Notes under the pieces: model-generated
Told to the model about the DNA's origin: nothing
Seen by the model: the letters and a program-made list of their open reading frames with translations, nothing else
The model's database searches: none
DNA from: Oscillibacter valericigenes
GTDB lineage: Bacteria; Bacillota; Clostridia; Oscillospirales; Oscillospiraceae
NCBI RefSeq assembly: GCF_021531915.1
Contig: NZ_JAFBIV010000016.1
Location: 1-50,117, forward strand
DNA: 50,117 bases
Direction of reading: 5' to 3'
Position numbers and translations under genes: made by a program
In this document: positions 1 to 7,609 of the stretch, piece by piece
Layout of the letters: each line of letters opens with the position of its first letter
Numbering within the stretch: position 1 is the stretch's first letter

Positions 1-713
1 GGATCGCTGAGGGACCATGGGGGGGCGACCCGCAGAGAGGGGTCCACCATGCGGGTCAGCATGGCAGCCGCGGCGCCCCGGGTGATCCGGGCGTCCGGCC
101 GGAAGGAGCCCCAGCGGTCACTGCCCATGCACACGCCCTTGCGGTACAGGGAGAGAATATCCTGGTAGTAGGGGGTGTATTCATTGACATCCGTGATGGC
201 CCGATGGGTGGCGTAACCCTGGGTCACCAGCTGGTCGTGGACGCTGGGAAGGGCCTCCTCCGGCAGAATCCCTGCCAGAATGTGGGCCATCTGGGCCCGG
301 GTGGCGGGCGCGGTCAGTTGGCTGTCCAGCGCCGTATCCAGGGAGATGCCCTCTGCCCGCAGGTACAGAAGGTATGGCATGGCGGCCGGCTGGCCCTCTG
401 CCTTGTGAGAAGCGGGGCCTTTCTCCGGGTCACCAGTGCGGTAGAGGCTGCGGATGCGGGCCGCGAAGATGACAGCCTGTCCCACGGACAGCGGGGCGGT
501 CAGCCCGTAGGTGCCGTCCGCATTGCCCACGGACAGTCCGTATTCATAGAGGGCGGAGACATTGGCATAGAAAGTGGACTCCGCCGCCAGGTCGGAGAAC
601 TGACCGGTATAGGATTTGAGGCGGACAAAATTGCCTGTGCTGTCCCGGGCCGCCAGGGCAGGCGTGGGCAGCAGGCACAGGGCCAGCGCCAGGGCGAGAA
701 GGCGTTTTTTCAC
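1..713 (-). CDS. S-layer homology (SLH) domain protein, 3' end cut by window edge
   Basis: Reading the minus strand from a GTG at 711-713, behind an AAAGGAG ribosome binding site, gives a secreted protein. A signal peptide (MKKRLLALALALCLL, then an Ala-Leu-Ala-Ala cleavage region) is followed by at least two SLH-type repeats: 'FSDLAAES.FYANVSALYEYGLSVG' with 'PLSVGQAVIFAARI', and later 'ITDVNEYTPYYQDILSLYRKGVCMG' with 'FRPDARITRGAAAAMLTRMV'. SLH repeats anchor proteins to pyruvylated secondary cell-wall polymer. About 237 codons are visible and the frame stays open at base 1. It starts 17 nt after the LCP gene, so the two are probably cotranscribed. The identity of any domain beyond the edge is unknown. 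Confidence 0.8.
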   Translation of the reverse strand, partial: MKKRLLALALALCLLPTPALAARDSTGNFVRLKSYTGQFSDLAAESTFYANVSALYEYGLSVGNADGTYGLTAPLSVGQAVIFAARIRSLYRTGDPEKGPASHKAEGQPAAMPYLLYLRAEGISLDTALDSQLTAPATRAQMAHILAGILPEEALPSVHDQLVTQGYATHRAITDVNEYTPYYQDILSLYRKGVCMGSDRWGSFRPDARITRGAAAAMLTRMVDPSLRVAPPWSLSD

Positions 714-730
714 GGCAGCTCCTTTCTTTC

Positions 731-1732
731 TCAGGAGGGAATGTTCAGGTCCTCCGGCACGCGGTCCTCCACATAGGGGTTCAGATGCTCGTTGATCAGG
801 GCCAGGGTGGCCTCCTGATCCAGATAGATGTAAGGCGACTTCCACGCATTGGGCAGGGTGGAAAACGCAATGGCGTCAGCGCCCATGGCAATGGCTTCTT
901 TTCCTAGCCAGGCCAGGTTGCCGACAGTCAGGTCGGTCTCCACATAGGACTGGAAGATCTTCACAAAGTCGTCCACCTTGCCCAGGTTGGACACCGTCAG
1001 CACCTGCTTGGCCACGGCCTTCAGGAAGGCCTGCTGGGTCTGCATCCGGCCGATGTCCTCACTGCCGTAGCCGGTGCCGTCGTTGTTGTGGCGGAAGCGG
1101 ACCACCTTCAGGGCGTCGGCGCCGTTCAGCTTCTGGGTGCCCTTGGAGAAATGGATGTGCAGGTCCTGGTAGGGGTCATCATAGTCCATGTTGACAGGCA
1201 CGTTGAAGGTAACGCCGCCGATGGCGTTCACCAGGGCCTCAAAGCCCCGCAGGTCCACCTGGACCGTGTAGTCCACGGGGATGCCCAGCTGCTCGGACAC
1301 CGTGTCCGCCAGCAGCCCGACGCCGCCGGAGTTGTATGCATAGTTGATCTTGTGGGCCTTGCCGTTGATGATGGCCTTGGTGTCCCGGGGGATGCTGGCG
1401 CCGTAGATGGCGTCGTTCGCGGCGTCCACGGCCACCAGAATGTTGGTGTCGCTGCCGCCGTTGTGGTCATCCACGCCAGAGAGCAGGATGGTGTAGAAGT
1501 CGGGCTTTCGCTCCATATGGGAGCGGAGGGCCTCCGCGGCGGCTTCCTCCTCCGGAGAGAGGGCCGGGACTTCCTCCTGGGGCAGCGGCTCCGGGTCCGG
1601 CTGCTTTTGCTCCGGGGCCCGGAAGAGACAGTGGTATCCGGCAAAGACGGCGGCGGCCAGAAAGACCGCCAGCAGGAGAAGCCGCCCCCGGGGGAGCTGA
1701 CGGCGGCGTTGACGATGATGCGGCTCAGACAT
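731..1732 (-). CDS. LytR-CpsA-Psr (LCP) family cell-wall glycopolymer ligase
   Basis: The 333-residue protein has a basic N-terminus, one membrane anchor (about residues 17-37, LLLLAVFLAAAVFAGYHCLF), a Pro/Glu-rich stalk and an extracytoplasmic LCP domain. Visible LCP landmarks are 'TILLSGVDD', 'SIPRDTKA' (arginine of the polyprenyl-phosphate pocket), 'KINYAYNSGG', 'GGVTFNVPVNMDYDDP', 'LNGADALKVVRFRH' and 'DIGRMQTQQAFLKAV'. The family transfers glycopolymers (teichoic acid or capsule) from undecaprenyl-pyrophosphate to peptidoglycan on the outer face of the membrane. It precedes the SLH protein, whose anchoring would depend on such a polymer. An AAGGAG lies about 16 nt before the chosen ATG; a nearer ATG at about 1742 is out of frame. 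Family call firm; substrate unknown. Confidence 0.9.
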   Translation of the reverse strand: MSEPHHRQRRRQLPRGRLLLLAVFLAAAVFAGYHCLFRAPEQKQPDPEPLPQEEVPALSPEEEAAAEALRSHMERKPDFYTILLSGVDDHNGGSDTNILVAVDAANDAIYGASIPRDTKAIINGKAHKINYAYNSGGVGLLADTVSEQLGIPVDYTVQVDLRGFEALVNAIGGVTFNVPVNMDYDDPYQDLHIHFSKGTQKLNGADALKVVRFRHNNDGTGYGSEDIGRMQTQQAFLKAVAKQVLTVSNLGKVDDFVKIFQSYVETDLTVGNLAWLGKEAIAMGADAIAFSTLPNAWKSPYIYLDQEATLALINEHLNPYVEDRVPEDLNIPS

Positions 1733-1782
1733 GGGTATGCATGCTCCTTGATTTTGAAATAGATTTACATAACATTAAGCCC

Positions 1783-1811
1783 ATTATATAGCCCGTCCCG
1801 GGAAAGCACAA
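1783..1811 (-). promoter_or_regulatory. Sigma-A-type promoter of the LCP-SLH pair
   Basis: On the minus strand TTGTGC (1806-1811), a 17-bp spacer and TATAAT (1783-1788) lie about 50 bp upstream of the LCP start. The -10 is a perfect consensus; the -35 matches at its first three positions. Confidence 0.5.
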
Positions 1812-1846
1812 GAGGGAAAATAGCGGGAAAGCCGCTATTTTCCCTC
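1812..1846 (-). terminator. 15-bp perfect hairpin ending the small gene after spoIIID
   Basis: Perfect arms GAGGGAAAATAGCGG (1812-1826) and CCGCTATTTTCCCTC (1832-1846) enclose a 5-nt loop. The stop codon of the upstream gene lies inside the stem. Downstream on the minus strand there is only a broken U-rich stretch (TTGTGCTTT), so it may be a weak terminator or an mRNA 3'-end stabiliser. Confidence 0.6.
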
Positions 1847-2083
1847 CGGGCCTTGGTCAAGATTCACGGATACCTGTTCCAGCAGCGCTTTGATGTCGGC
1901 CAGCAGCTGATTCTGATAGGACAGCGCGCAGTGGATGTAGTAGAGGGCGGCGTCGGTCTCCCGGGCGGAGGCCGGCAGCGGCCGTTCTGCGCCGGCCACC
2001 GGATGGGGCCAGCGGCGGACCTCCGGCTCCCGGGGCGACCCTGGACCGCCCTGCCGGCCCCGCCCGCGGGGATGATCTGCCAT
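1835..2083 (-). CDS. Small unknown protein downstream of spoIIID
   Basis: I do not recognise this 82-residue protein. The start is an ATG at 2083 placed 7 nt after AAGGAGG, a strong reason to prefer it over the longer overlapping frame that runs through spoIIID. The N-terminal half is Gly/Arg/Pro-rich and looks disordered. The C-terminal half (from about residue 40, 'ETDAALYYIHCALSYQNQLLADIKALLEQVSVNL') looks like an amphipathic helix or coiled coil. It begins 24 nt after the spoIIID stop and should be on the same transcript, hence expressed in the mother cell during sporulation if spoIIID is. Confidence 0.55.
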   Translation of the reverse strand: MADHPRGRGRQGGPGSPREPEVRRWPHPVAGAERPLPASARETDAALYYIHCALSYQNQLLADIKALLEQVSVNLDQGPEGK

Positions 2084-2106
2084 GGGCCATTCCTCCTTGC
2101 ACGGCA

Positions 2107-2364
2107 TCAGGCACCGCGGTATTTTTTGCGGGTGGCGATGCCGCCCCGGATATGCCGCTGGGCCTTGTTGATATCCAGAACTTCCTTGACCTGCAGATAC
2201 AGAGCCCGGTTGAACTGAGGCAGCCGCTCGGAAATGTCCTTGTGGACGGTACTTTTGCTGATGCCGAATTTCTGCGCGGCGGCGCGGACCGTGGTCCGGT
2301 TCTCTATGATGTAAAGAGCGAGACGCTCGGCCCGCTCCTCCATATTTTCTTTCAAACGCTTCAC
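2107..2364 (-). CDS. spoIIID: SpoIIID, stage III sporulation transcriptional regulator
   Basis: The 85-residue protein matches the SpoIIID family in length and signature: 'IIENRTTVRAAAQKFGISKSTVHKDISERLPQ' (helix-turn-helix at about residues 20-50), then 'VKEVLDINKAQRHIRGGIATRKKYRG', including the characteristic RHIRGG and the basic C-terminal DNA-binding helix. SpoIIID is a mother-cell DNA-binding protein that activates and represses sigma-E genes and helps turn on sigK. I use the GTG at 2364; an in-frame ATG at 2343 (MEERAERLA) would also leave a full family-length protein. Its presence marks the organism as a spore former. Confidence 0.95.
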   Translation of the reverse strand: MKRLKENMEERAERLALYIIENRTTVRAAAQKFGISKSTVHKDISERLPQFNRALYLQVKEVLDINKAQRHIRGGIATRKKYRGA

Positions 2365-2384
2365 TCCCCGCCTCTAGTTGCTCC

Positions 2385-2413
2385 ATCCTATGCGGCGAAA
2401 CGCCGGGATATGA
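2385..2413 (-). promoter_or_regulatory. Candidate sigma-E promoter for spoIIID
   Basis: On the minus strand TCATATC (2407-2413), 14 bp, then CATAGGAT (2385-2392) resembles the sigma-E consensus (ATATT-like -35, 13-15 bp, CATACANT -10; 6 of 8 match in the -10). It sits about 20 bp before the GTG start. In Bacillus spoIIID is sigma-E dependent, which fits. The spacer is itself a small palindrome (CCGGCG TT TCGCCG). Confidence 0.4.
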
Positions 2414-2440
2414 GCGGATGGGGCGGGGAGAATGAAAGAA

Positions 2441-2470
2441 CCCCGCCGCAGCCTTTTGCCTGCGGCGGGG
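2441..2470 (-). terminator. Terminator after the aminotransferase gene
   Basis: Perfect 11-bp arms CCCCGCCGCAG (2441-2451) and CTGCGGCGGGG (2460-2470) with an 8-nt loop, followed on the minus strand by TTCTTTCATTC. It starts directly after the aminotransferase stop and separates it from spoIIID. Confidence 0.75.
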
Positions 2471-2476
2471 CGGAGG

Positions 2477-3640
2477 TCATTTCTTCAATTTTCGGATGTG
2501 CTCCAGACGGTTCAGGGCCTCGTTCAGCGTCTCGTCGTTCTTGGCGAAGTGCATCCGAATCAGGTGGTTCACCGGCTCCCGGAAGAAGCTGGAGCCGGGC
2601 ACGGCGCCCACGCCCACCTCCCGGGCCAGGTCCTCGCAGAAGGTGAGGTCGTCGGTGTAGCCGAATTCCCGAATATCCATCATCACATAGTAAGCGCCCT
2701 GGGGGTCGTTGTGGACGATGCCCAGCGTGTCCAGACCTTTCAGGAACAGCTCCTTCTTGTGGGTGTATTTGGCAAGAAGACCGTCGTAGTAATCCTGTCC
2801 GAAGCTGAGGGCGGGCATGACGGCCTCCATCAGCGGCGCGGCGCAGCCCACGGTCAAAAAGTCATGGACCTTCTTGGCCCGCTCGATGATGGGCTCCGGC
2901 GCGATGATGTAGCCCAGCCGCCAGCCGGTGATGGAGTAGGTCTTGGACAGGGAGGAGCAGGAGAGGGTCCGCTCCCACATCCCCGGCAGGGTGGCGAAGT
3001 AGGTGTGCTGGTGAGGTGCATAGACGATGTGCTCGTAGACCTCGTCGGTGATGACGTAGGTGTCGTACTTTTCCGCCAGACCTGCGATGATCTCCAGCTC
3101 CGCCCGGGTGAACACCCGGCCGCAGGGGTTGGAGGGGTTGCACAGCACCAGGGCCTTGGGGTGATGGCGGAAGGCGTCCTCCAGCACCTCCGGGTCGAAG
3201 GTGAAGGTGGGGGGCACCAAAGGGACGTAGATGGGCTCGGCGCCGGAGAGAATGGTGTCGGCCCCGTAATTTTCATAGAAAGGGGAGAACACGATGACCT
3301 TGTCGCCGGGGTTGGTGACGGTCATCATGGCGCACATCATGGCCTCCGTGGAGCCGCAGGTGGCCACGATCTCCGTGTTGGGGTCGATGGAGCGGCCCAT
3401 ATAGTGGGACTGCTTGTTCGCCAGTGCCTCCCGGAAGTTGGGAGCGCCCCAGGTGATGGCATACTGGTGGGGGCCTTTGTGGGCCACCTCCGCCAGGCGG
3501 TCCATGATCTCCCGGGGCGGATCGAAGTCAGGGAAGCCCTGGGACAGGTTCACGGCGTTGTACTGCAAAGAGACGCGGGTCATGCGGCGGATGACGGAGT
3601 CGGTAAAGGTGGCGGTGCGTTCAGACAGCGGCTGGGGCAT
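2477..3640 (-). CDS. PLP-dependent aminotransferase, class I/II
   Basis: The 387-residue length is typical for fold-type I aminotransferases. Landmarks are 'NLSQGFPDFDPP' near residue 31, 'YAITWGAPNFREALA', 'TCGSTEAM' (phosphate-binding loop), 'NPSNPCGRVFTRAEL', 'VITDEVYEHIVY' (Asp to the PLP nitrogen), 'SSLSKTYSITGWRLGY' (Schiff-base Lys) and a C-terminal 'IRMHFAKND' with the carboxylate-binding Arg. The GFPDF motif places it near the kynurenine/methionine/glutamine transaminase group (YbdL, KAT), but the substrate cannot be fixed from sequence. AAGGAG lies 10 nt before the ATG. It is transcribed alone between two terminator or palindrome signals. Confidence 0.85.
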   Translation of the reverse strand: MPQPLSERTATFTDSVIRRMTRVSLQYNAVNLSQGFPDFDPPREIMDRLAEVAHKGPHQYAITWGAPNFREALANKQSHYMGRSIDPNTEIVATCGSTEAMMCAMMTVTNPGDKVIVFSPFYENYGADTILSGAEPIYVPLVPPTFTFDPEVLEDAFRHHPKALVLCNPSNPCGRVFTRAELEIIAGLAEKYDTYVITDEVYEHIVYAPHQHTYFATLPGMWERTLSCSSLSKTYSITGWRLGYIIAPEPIIERAKKVHDFLTVGCAAPLMEAVMPALSFGQDYYDGLLAKYTHKKELFLKGLDTLGIVHNDPQGAYYVMMDIREFGYTDDLTFCEDLAREVGVGAVPGSSFFREPVNHLIRMHFAKNDETLNEALNRLEHIRKLKK

Positions 3641-3661
3641 ATAGGGTCAGCTCCTTAACTG

Positions 3662-3680
3662 GTATGATGCTATATCATAC
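3662..3680. promoter_or_regulatory. Perfect palindrome upstream of the aminotransferase
   Basis: GTATGAT (3662-3668) and ATCATAC (3674-3680) are perfect inverted arms around 5 nt, 22 bp before the aminotransferase start. The minus-strand arm contains a TATGAT that could be a -10, although I find no convincing -35. It looks like an operator for an unidentified regulator. Confidence 0.35.
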
Positions 3681-3736
3681 AGAAAAGATAGGAGAAAAAC
3701 CAGTCCCTTTTTGAAAAAATTTGACGGAATGGATCG

Positions 3737-4396
3737 TCAGTAGGTGAAGAAGCCGTAGCCCGTCTCCTGATTCAGAAGGCCCCAGCAGTTCAGCGTGCCG
3801 GTGTCCTCCACATTCCAGCTGGGCCACCAGATCAAAAATTCCTCATCCAGCCCTTCCGTGGGTGTTTCCGGGCTGTAAAGGAGGAACTCTTTTCCCGTTT
3901 CCAGACCGTAAGCCTCGGAGGCGGTATAGCGGATACCGTCCTCGATCCACTCCGTATCCGGTTCCTCCTGTACCGTCAGCTCCTCCAGGGTCATGGCCCA
4001 GGTGTGGTCATCCACCTGCCGGATGCTGCCGAAGCGGCCGCTGAAGGTGGAGATGTAACAGGAGCCGTTGGGATAGCCCTCGCCCTGATCGCCCATTTCG
4101 GAGTCATGGTACACGCCGGCAAAAGAGCCGTCCCGCTCCAGGGTGAGGTCGGTGGACCAGGCGCCGGCGCCGCTGGCGAACATCAGGTCCAGAGGCAGCG
4201 CGTCGGGGAGAGCCGCGGTTTCGGACTCCGGGGCCTCCGGTTCCTCAGCAGGAGTCTCCTGTTCCACGGGGGCCTCTGGCTGTTCCGCGGCGGGCGGTTC
4301 CTGCTCCTCCGCAGGGGATTCCGGCTGCTTCGCCCCGCATCCGGTCAAAAGGACCAGACAGAGCGCCAAAAGATAAATTAGATTTCTCGTTTTCAA
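3737..4396 (-). CDS. Hypothetical lipoprotein
   Basis: The 219-residue protein starts at a TTG (4394-4396) placed 7 nt after a strong AAGGAGG; the longer ATG-initiated frame upstream lacks a binding site. The N-terminus is a lipoprotein signal (MKTRNLIYLLALCLVLLTGC, lipobox LLTGC, Cys20). It is followed by a Pro/Glu/Ala repeat stalk (about 21-60, 'EEQEPPAAEQPEAPVEQE' type) and a globular domain with 'LMFASGAGAWSTDLTLERDGSFAGVYHDSEMG' character, suggesting a beta-rich fold. Function unknown. It should be anchored on the outer face of the membrane. Confidence 0.75.
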   Translation of the reverse strand: MKTRNLIYLLALCLVLLTGCGAKQPESPAEEQEPPAAEQPEAPVEQETPAEEPEAPESETAALPDALPLDLMFASGAGAWSTDLTLERDGSFAGVYHDSEMGDQGEGYPNGSCYISTFSGRFGSIRQVDDHTWAMTLEELTVQEEPDTEWIEDGIRYTASEAYGLETGKEFLLYSPETPTEGLDEEFLIWWPSWNVEDTGTLNCWGLLNQETGYGFFTY

Positions 4397-4469
4397 AGGG
4401 ATTCCTCCTTGTGTGGTTTGGAAAAAGCATATCACTCTGTGCGCTTTATGTCAACCACAGATACACCTC

Positions 4470-4498
4470 TTGCACGGCGGGAAAAATTGCGGTACACT
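4470..4498 (+). promoter_or_regulatory. Sigma-A-type promoter of the nitroreductase-aldolase-mtnA-deoD operon
   Basis: TTGCAC (4470-4475), 17-bp spacer, TACACT (4493-4498), 27 bp before the nitroreductase ATG. No operator-like repeat is visible around it. Confidence 0.55.
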
Positions 4499-4525
4499 GA
4501 GAAAAACAGAAGGGGGTTTATTACC

Positions 4526-5050
4526 ATGATGAATGAAACATTGAAGGTTTTGCAAGAGCGCCGCAGCATCCGCAAGTATAAGGCGGAGCAGATCAAAAAC
4601 GAGGAGCTGGACGCCATTCTGGAGGCCGGCACCTGGGCTGCCAGCGGCAAGGGCCTGCAGTCCGCCGTCATGGTGGTGGTGCAGGATACGGAGACCATTT
4701 CCATGCTGTCCAGGGCCAACGCGGAGATCCAGGGCAAGCCCGGCGCGGACCCCTTCTACGGGGCGCCCACGGCGGTGGTGGTGCTGGCGGACGGCGAGGC
4801 CGCCAACTGGCTCCAGGACGGCTCCCTGGTGATGGGCAACCTGATGATCGCCGCCGCGTCCATCGGCGTGGGCTCCTGCTGGATCAACCGGGCCAAGGAG
4901 TATTTCGATATGCCCGCCGGCAAGGAAGTGCTGAAAAAGTGGGGCCTGGACGAGAAATACCGGGGTGTGGGCATCTGTGTCCTGGGCTATGCCGACGGTC
5001 CCACCCCCCCCCCCAAGCCCCGGAAAGCCGACTATATCCGCCGGGTGTGA
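4526..5050 (+). CDS. Nitroreductase family FMN protein
   Basis: I use the ATG at 4526 (a second ATG follows at once) after AGGGGG, giving 174 residues, typical for small FMN nitroreductases. Landmarks are 'RRSIRKYKAEQI' (FMN phosphate contact), 'AGTWAASGKGLQ', 'MGNLMIAAASIGVGSCWIN' and the end 'YADGPTPPPKPRKADYIRRV'. The family reduces nitro, quinone or flavin substrates with NAD(P)H in the cytoplasm. Only 3 nt separate it from the aldolase gene, so it heads the same transcript; whether it acts in that pathway (for example as an aldehyde- or flavin-linked redox step) is not evident. Earlier in-frame starts would overlap the promoter. Confidence 0.85.
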   Translation: MMNETLKVLQERRSIRKYKAEQIKNEELDAILEAGTWAASGKGLQSAVMVVVQDTETISMLSRANAEIQGKPGADPFYGAPTAVVVLADGEAANWLQDGSLVMGNLMIAAASIGVGSCWINRAKEYFDMPAGKEVLKKWGLDEKYRGVGICVLGYADGPTPPPKPRKADYIRRV

Positions 5051-5053
5051 GCC

Positions 5054-5719
5054 ATGACCTTTCAACAGGAACGGGAGGCCATCTGCCGGGTTGGAAAGCT
5101 GCTGTATGACCGGGGCTATGTGGCCGCCAACGACGGCAACATCTCCGTGAAAGTGGGGGAGGACCGCCTGCTGATTACCCCCTCCGGCGTCAGCAAGGGG
5201 CGGATGACGCCGGACATGCTGTTGGTGACGGACCTGGACGGGACTGTGCTCGAGGGAAACCGCCACCCCTCCTCCGAGGGGAAGATGCACCTGGCGGTGT
5301 ACCGCCACCGCCCGGATGTGGGGGCGGTGGTCCACGCCCATCCGGCCATGGCCACGGCCTTCGCCGTCTGCCGTCAGGGGCTGGAGGCGCCCTACCTCTC
5401 CGAGCTGGTGGCAGGCCTGGGCGGTGTGCCCTGCACGCCGGAATTCGCCATGCTGTCCACCGACGAGGTGCCGGAGAGCATCATCCCCTATTTGCCGGAC
5501 CACAACGCGGTGCTGCTGGCCAACCACGGCGCCCTGGCCTGGGGCGGAGACCTGTGGGAGGCCTTCGACCGCATGGAGACCGTGGAGCACACCGCAAAAA
5601 TCATATGGAACGCCCGGCTGCTGGGCAATCCCGTGGCACTGACGGAGGACGAGGTGGCCCGGCTGCGGAGCCTGCAGGGCATGTACCGGAAATTGCGGGA
5701 AGTGAGGAGACCGGAATGA
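5054..5719 (+). CDS. Class II aldolase (probable 5-deoxyribulose/5-methylthioribulose 1-phosphate aldolase)
   Basis: 221 residues with the aldolase/adducin zinc site: 'NDGNISVKV' (26-34), 'TPSGVSKG', catalytic Glu75 in 'HPSSEGKMH', zinc ligands His94 and His96 in 'VVHAHP', and His158 in 'ANHGALAWG'. The fold is shared by fuculose-1-P aldolase and MtnB dehydratase. Position decides the call: it overlaps mtnA by 4 nt (ATGA) and is followed by a purine nucleoside phosphorylase, the order expected for the DHAP shunt, in which the aldolase splits the MtnA product into dihydroxyacetone phosphate and an aldehyde. No mtnC, mtnX or mtnD is nearby, which argues against the full methionine salvage route. 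An MtnB-like or FucA-like activity cannot be excluded. Confidence 0.75.
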   Translation: MTFQQEREAICRVGKLLYDRGYVAANDGNISVKVGEDRLLITPSGVSKGRMTPDMLLVTDLDGTVLEGNRHPSSEGKMHLAVYRHRPDVGAVVHAHPAMATAFAVCRQGLEAPYLSELVAGLGGVPCTPEFAMLSTDEVPESIIPYLPDHNAVLLANHGALAWGGDLWEAFDRMETVEHTAKIIWNARLLGNPVALTEDEVARLRSLQGMYRKLREVRRPE

Positions 5720-6795
5720 GTGAACAGTTGAAACAGGTGACCCATGTGGAGAACATCCGCTACGACAAGGAGCGGGAGGAACTGGTCATCATCGACCAGA
5801 CCCTGCTGCCCAACGAGGAGCGCTTCATCACCCTGACCACGGCGGAGGAGATGTACGATGCCATCAAGCTGCTGCGGGTCCGGGGTGCCCCGGCCATCGG
5901 TATCTGTGCGGCCTATTCCCTTTACAGCCTGGCCCGCAGCATCGGGGAGGAGACCTCTGAGGGCTTCCTGACCAAGCTGAAAGAGCAGGCCGCCTACCTC
6001 AACAGCTCCCGCCCCACGGCGGTGAATCTCAGCTGGGCGCTGGGAGAGATGGTCAGGACGGCGGAGGCCAACCTGGACCTGTCCCGGCCGGACCTGCTGG
6101 AGGTGCTGTACCGGAAGGCGGTGGACATTCACGAGGACGACATCGCCAAGTGCAAAGCCATCTCCGAATACGGACTGACCCTGGTGAAGGACGGGGACGG
6201 CATCCTGACCCACTGTAATGCGGGGCCCCTTGCCACCTCCCGGTACGGCACGGCTCTGGGCCCCATCCTGCTGGGAACGGAACAGGGTATGAAATTCCGG
6301 GTATTCTCCGACGAGACCCGGCCCCTGCTGCAGGGCGCCCGCCTCACCAGCTATGAGCTCCACCGGGCCGGGGTGGGTGTGACCCTGATCTGCGACAATA
6401 TGGCCTCCATTGTGATGAAAAACGGCTGGGTCCAGGCCTGCTTCGTGGGCTGCGACCGGGTGGCCGCCAACGGTGACGCCGCCAACAAGATCGGCACCAG
6501 CGGCGTGGCCATCCTGGCCAAGCACTACGGCATCCCCTTCTATGTGCTGGGTCCCACCAGCACCATCGACATGAGCTGCCCCGACGGGGACCACATCCCC
6601 ATCGAGGAGCGGGACCCCGACGAGATCAAGACCATGTGGTACGAAAAGCCCATGGCCCTGCCGGGAGTGAAGTGCTATAACCCCGCCTTCGACGTGACGG
6701 ACCACAGCCTGATCGCCGGTATCGTCACGGAGAAGGGCATCTGTCGGGCACCGTATACCGAGAGCTTGCGGGCGTTATTCGACAACAAAGGGTAA
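5716..6795 (+). CDS. mtnA: S-methyl-5-thioribose-1-phosphate isomerase
   Basis: 359 residues from an ATG that overlaps the aldolase stop. The protein shows the eIF2B-alpha/MtnA fold with '[14 protein letters not shown]' (about 56-68), '[13 protein letters not shown]', catalytic Cys167 in '[20 protein letters not shown]' and catalytic Asp247 in '[18 protein letters not shown]'. It isomerises 5-methylthioribose-1-phosphate, and in DHAP-shunt organisms 5-deoxyribose-1-phosphate, to the ribulose-1-phosphate. The product feeds the aldolase encoded just upstream; the substrate would come from DeoD downstream. Confidence 0.93.
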   Translation: MSEQLKQVTHVENIRYDKEREELVIIDQTLLPNEERFITLTTAEEMYDAIKLLRVRGAPAIGICAAYSLYSLARSIGEETSEGFLTKLKEQAAYLNSSRPTAVNLSWALGEMVRTAEANLDLSRPDLLEVLYRKAVDIHEDDIAKCKAISEYGLTLVKDGDGILTHCNAGPLATSRYGTALGPILLGTEQGMKFRVFSDETRPLLQGARLTSYELHRAGVGVTLICDNMASIVMKNGWVQACFVGCDRVAANGDAANKIGTSGVAILAKHYGIPFYVLGPTSTIDMSCPDGDHIPIEERDPDEIKTMWYEKPMALPGVKCYNPAFDVTDHSLIAGIVTEKGICRAPYTESLRALFDNKG

Positions 6796-6830
6796 AATGT
6801 GACTGAAAATATACAAGGAGGACTGAGAAA

Positions 6831-7562
6831 ATGGCCATCAAGGAATCCCCCTCCGCCAGCATCGTGGCGGAAGAGAACGACATTGCGAAGGTGGTGCTGA
6901 TGCCCGGTGACCCCCTGCGGGCCAAGTATGTGGCGGAGCATTATCTGGAGAACCCCGTCTGCTTCAACACCGTCCGCAACATGCTGGGCTACACCGGCAC
7001 CTACAAGGGCAAGAAGATCTCCGTCATGGGCCACGGCATGGGCGTGCCCTCCGTGGGCATTTACAGCTATGAGCTGTACAACTTCTTCGGCGTGGAGTCC
7101 ATCATCCGCATCGGCTCCGCCGGCGGTATCGGCGACGATGTGAAGGTCCGGGACGTGGTCATCGCCATGGGCGCCTCCACCAACTCCCACTTCGCGGACC
7201 AGTATCAATTTCCCGGCCAGCTGTGCGCCACTGCTGACTATGGGATGCTGAAAGACGCCGTGGCGGCGGCGGAGCGCCTGGGGGTCCGGGCTGACGTGGG
7301 CCAGGTGTTCACCGCCGACCAGTTCTACAACGCCAATTCCACTGCGGCGGAGACCTACCGCAAGTTCGGCATCCTGGCGGTGGAGATGGAGGCGGCGGGC
7401 CTGTACTGGACTGCCCAGTACCTGGGCAAGAAGGCTCTGGCCATCCTGACCATCTCCGACCACATCTTCACCGGGGAGGCCCTCTCCGCGGAGGACCGCC
7501 AGGACTCCTTCCATGAGATGATGGAGATCGCCCTGGAGACTGCCTGGAAGTCCATTGATTAA
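6831..7562 (+). CDS. deoD: DeoD-type purine-nucleoside phosphorylase
   Basis: 243 residues matching the hexameric DeoD family: 'VLMPGDPLRAKYVAEHYL' (phosphate-binding GDP-R), 'GHGMGVPSVGIYSYEL', 'RIGSAGGIGDDVKVRDV', 'AVEMEAAGLYWTAQ' (ribose-binding Glu) and 'TISDHIFTGEALSAEDRQ' (catalytic Asp). It cleaves purine nucleosides with phosphate to the base and ribose-1-phosphate. Strong AAGGAGG before the ATG and a 35-nt gap from mtnA put it in the operon. Here it may stand in for MTA phosphorylase (mtnP), supplying 5-deoxyribose-1-P or methylthioribose-1-P; ordinary inosine/guanosine salvage is equally possible. Confidence 0.92.
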   Translation: MAIKESPSASIVAEENDIAKVVLMPGDPLRAKYVAEHYLENPVCFNTVRNMLGYTGTYKGKKISVMGHGMGVPSVGIYSYELYNFFGVESIIRIGSAGGIGDDVKVRDVVIAMGASTNSHFADQYQFPGQLCATADYGMLKDAVAAAERLGVRADVGQVFTADQFYNANSTAAETYRKFGILAVEMEAAGLYWTAQYLGKKALAILTISDHIFTGEALSAEDRQDSFHEMMEIALETAWKSID

Positions 7563-7575
7563 ATCACATAAAGAA

Positions 7576-7609
7576 CTGCCGGAGTTTGCAAAACTCCGGC
7601 AGCTTTTTT
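7576..7609 (+). terminator. Terminator after deoD, shared by convergent genes
   Basis: Perfect 12-bp arms CTGCCGGAGTTT (7576-7587) and AAACTCCGGCAG (7591-7602), 3-nt loop, then CTTTTTTATT. The convergent anti-sigma gene stops at 7608, so the hairpin may also serve the minus strand. Confidence 0.85.
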
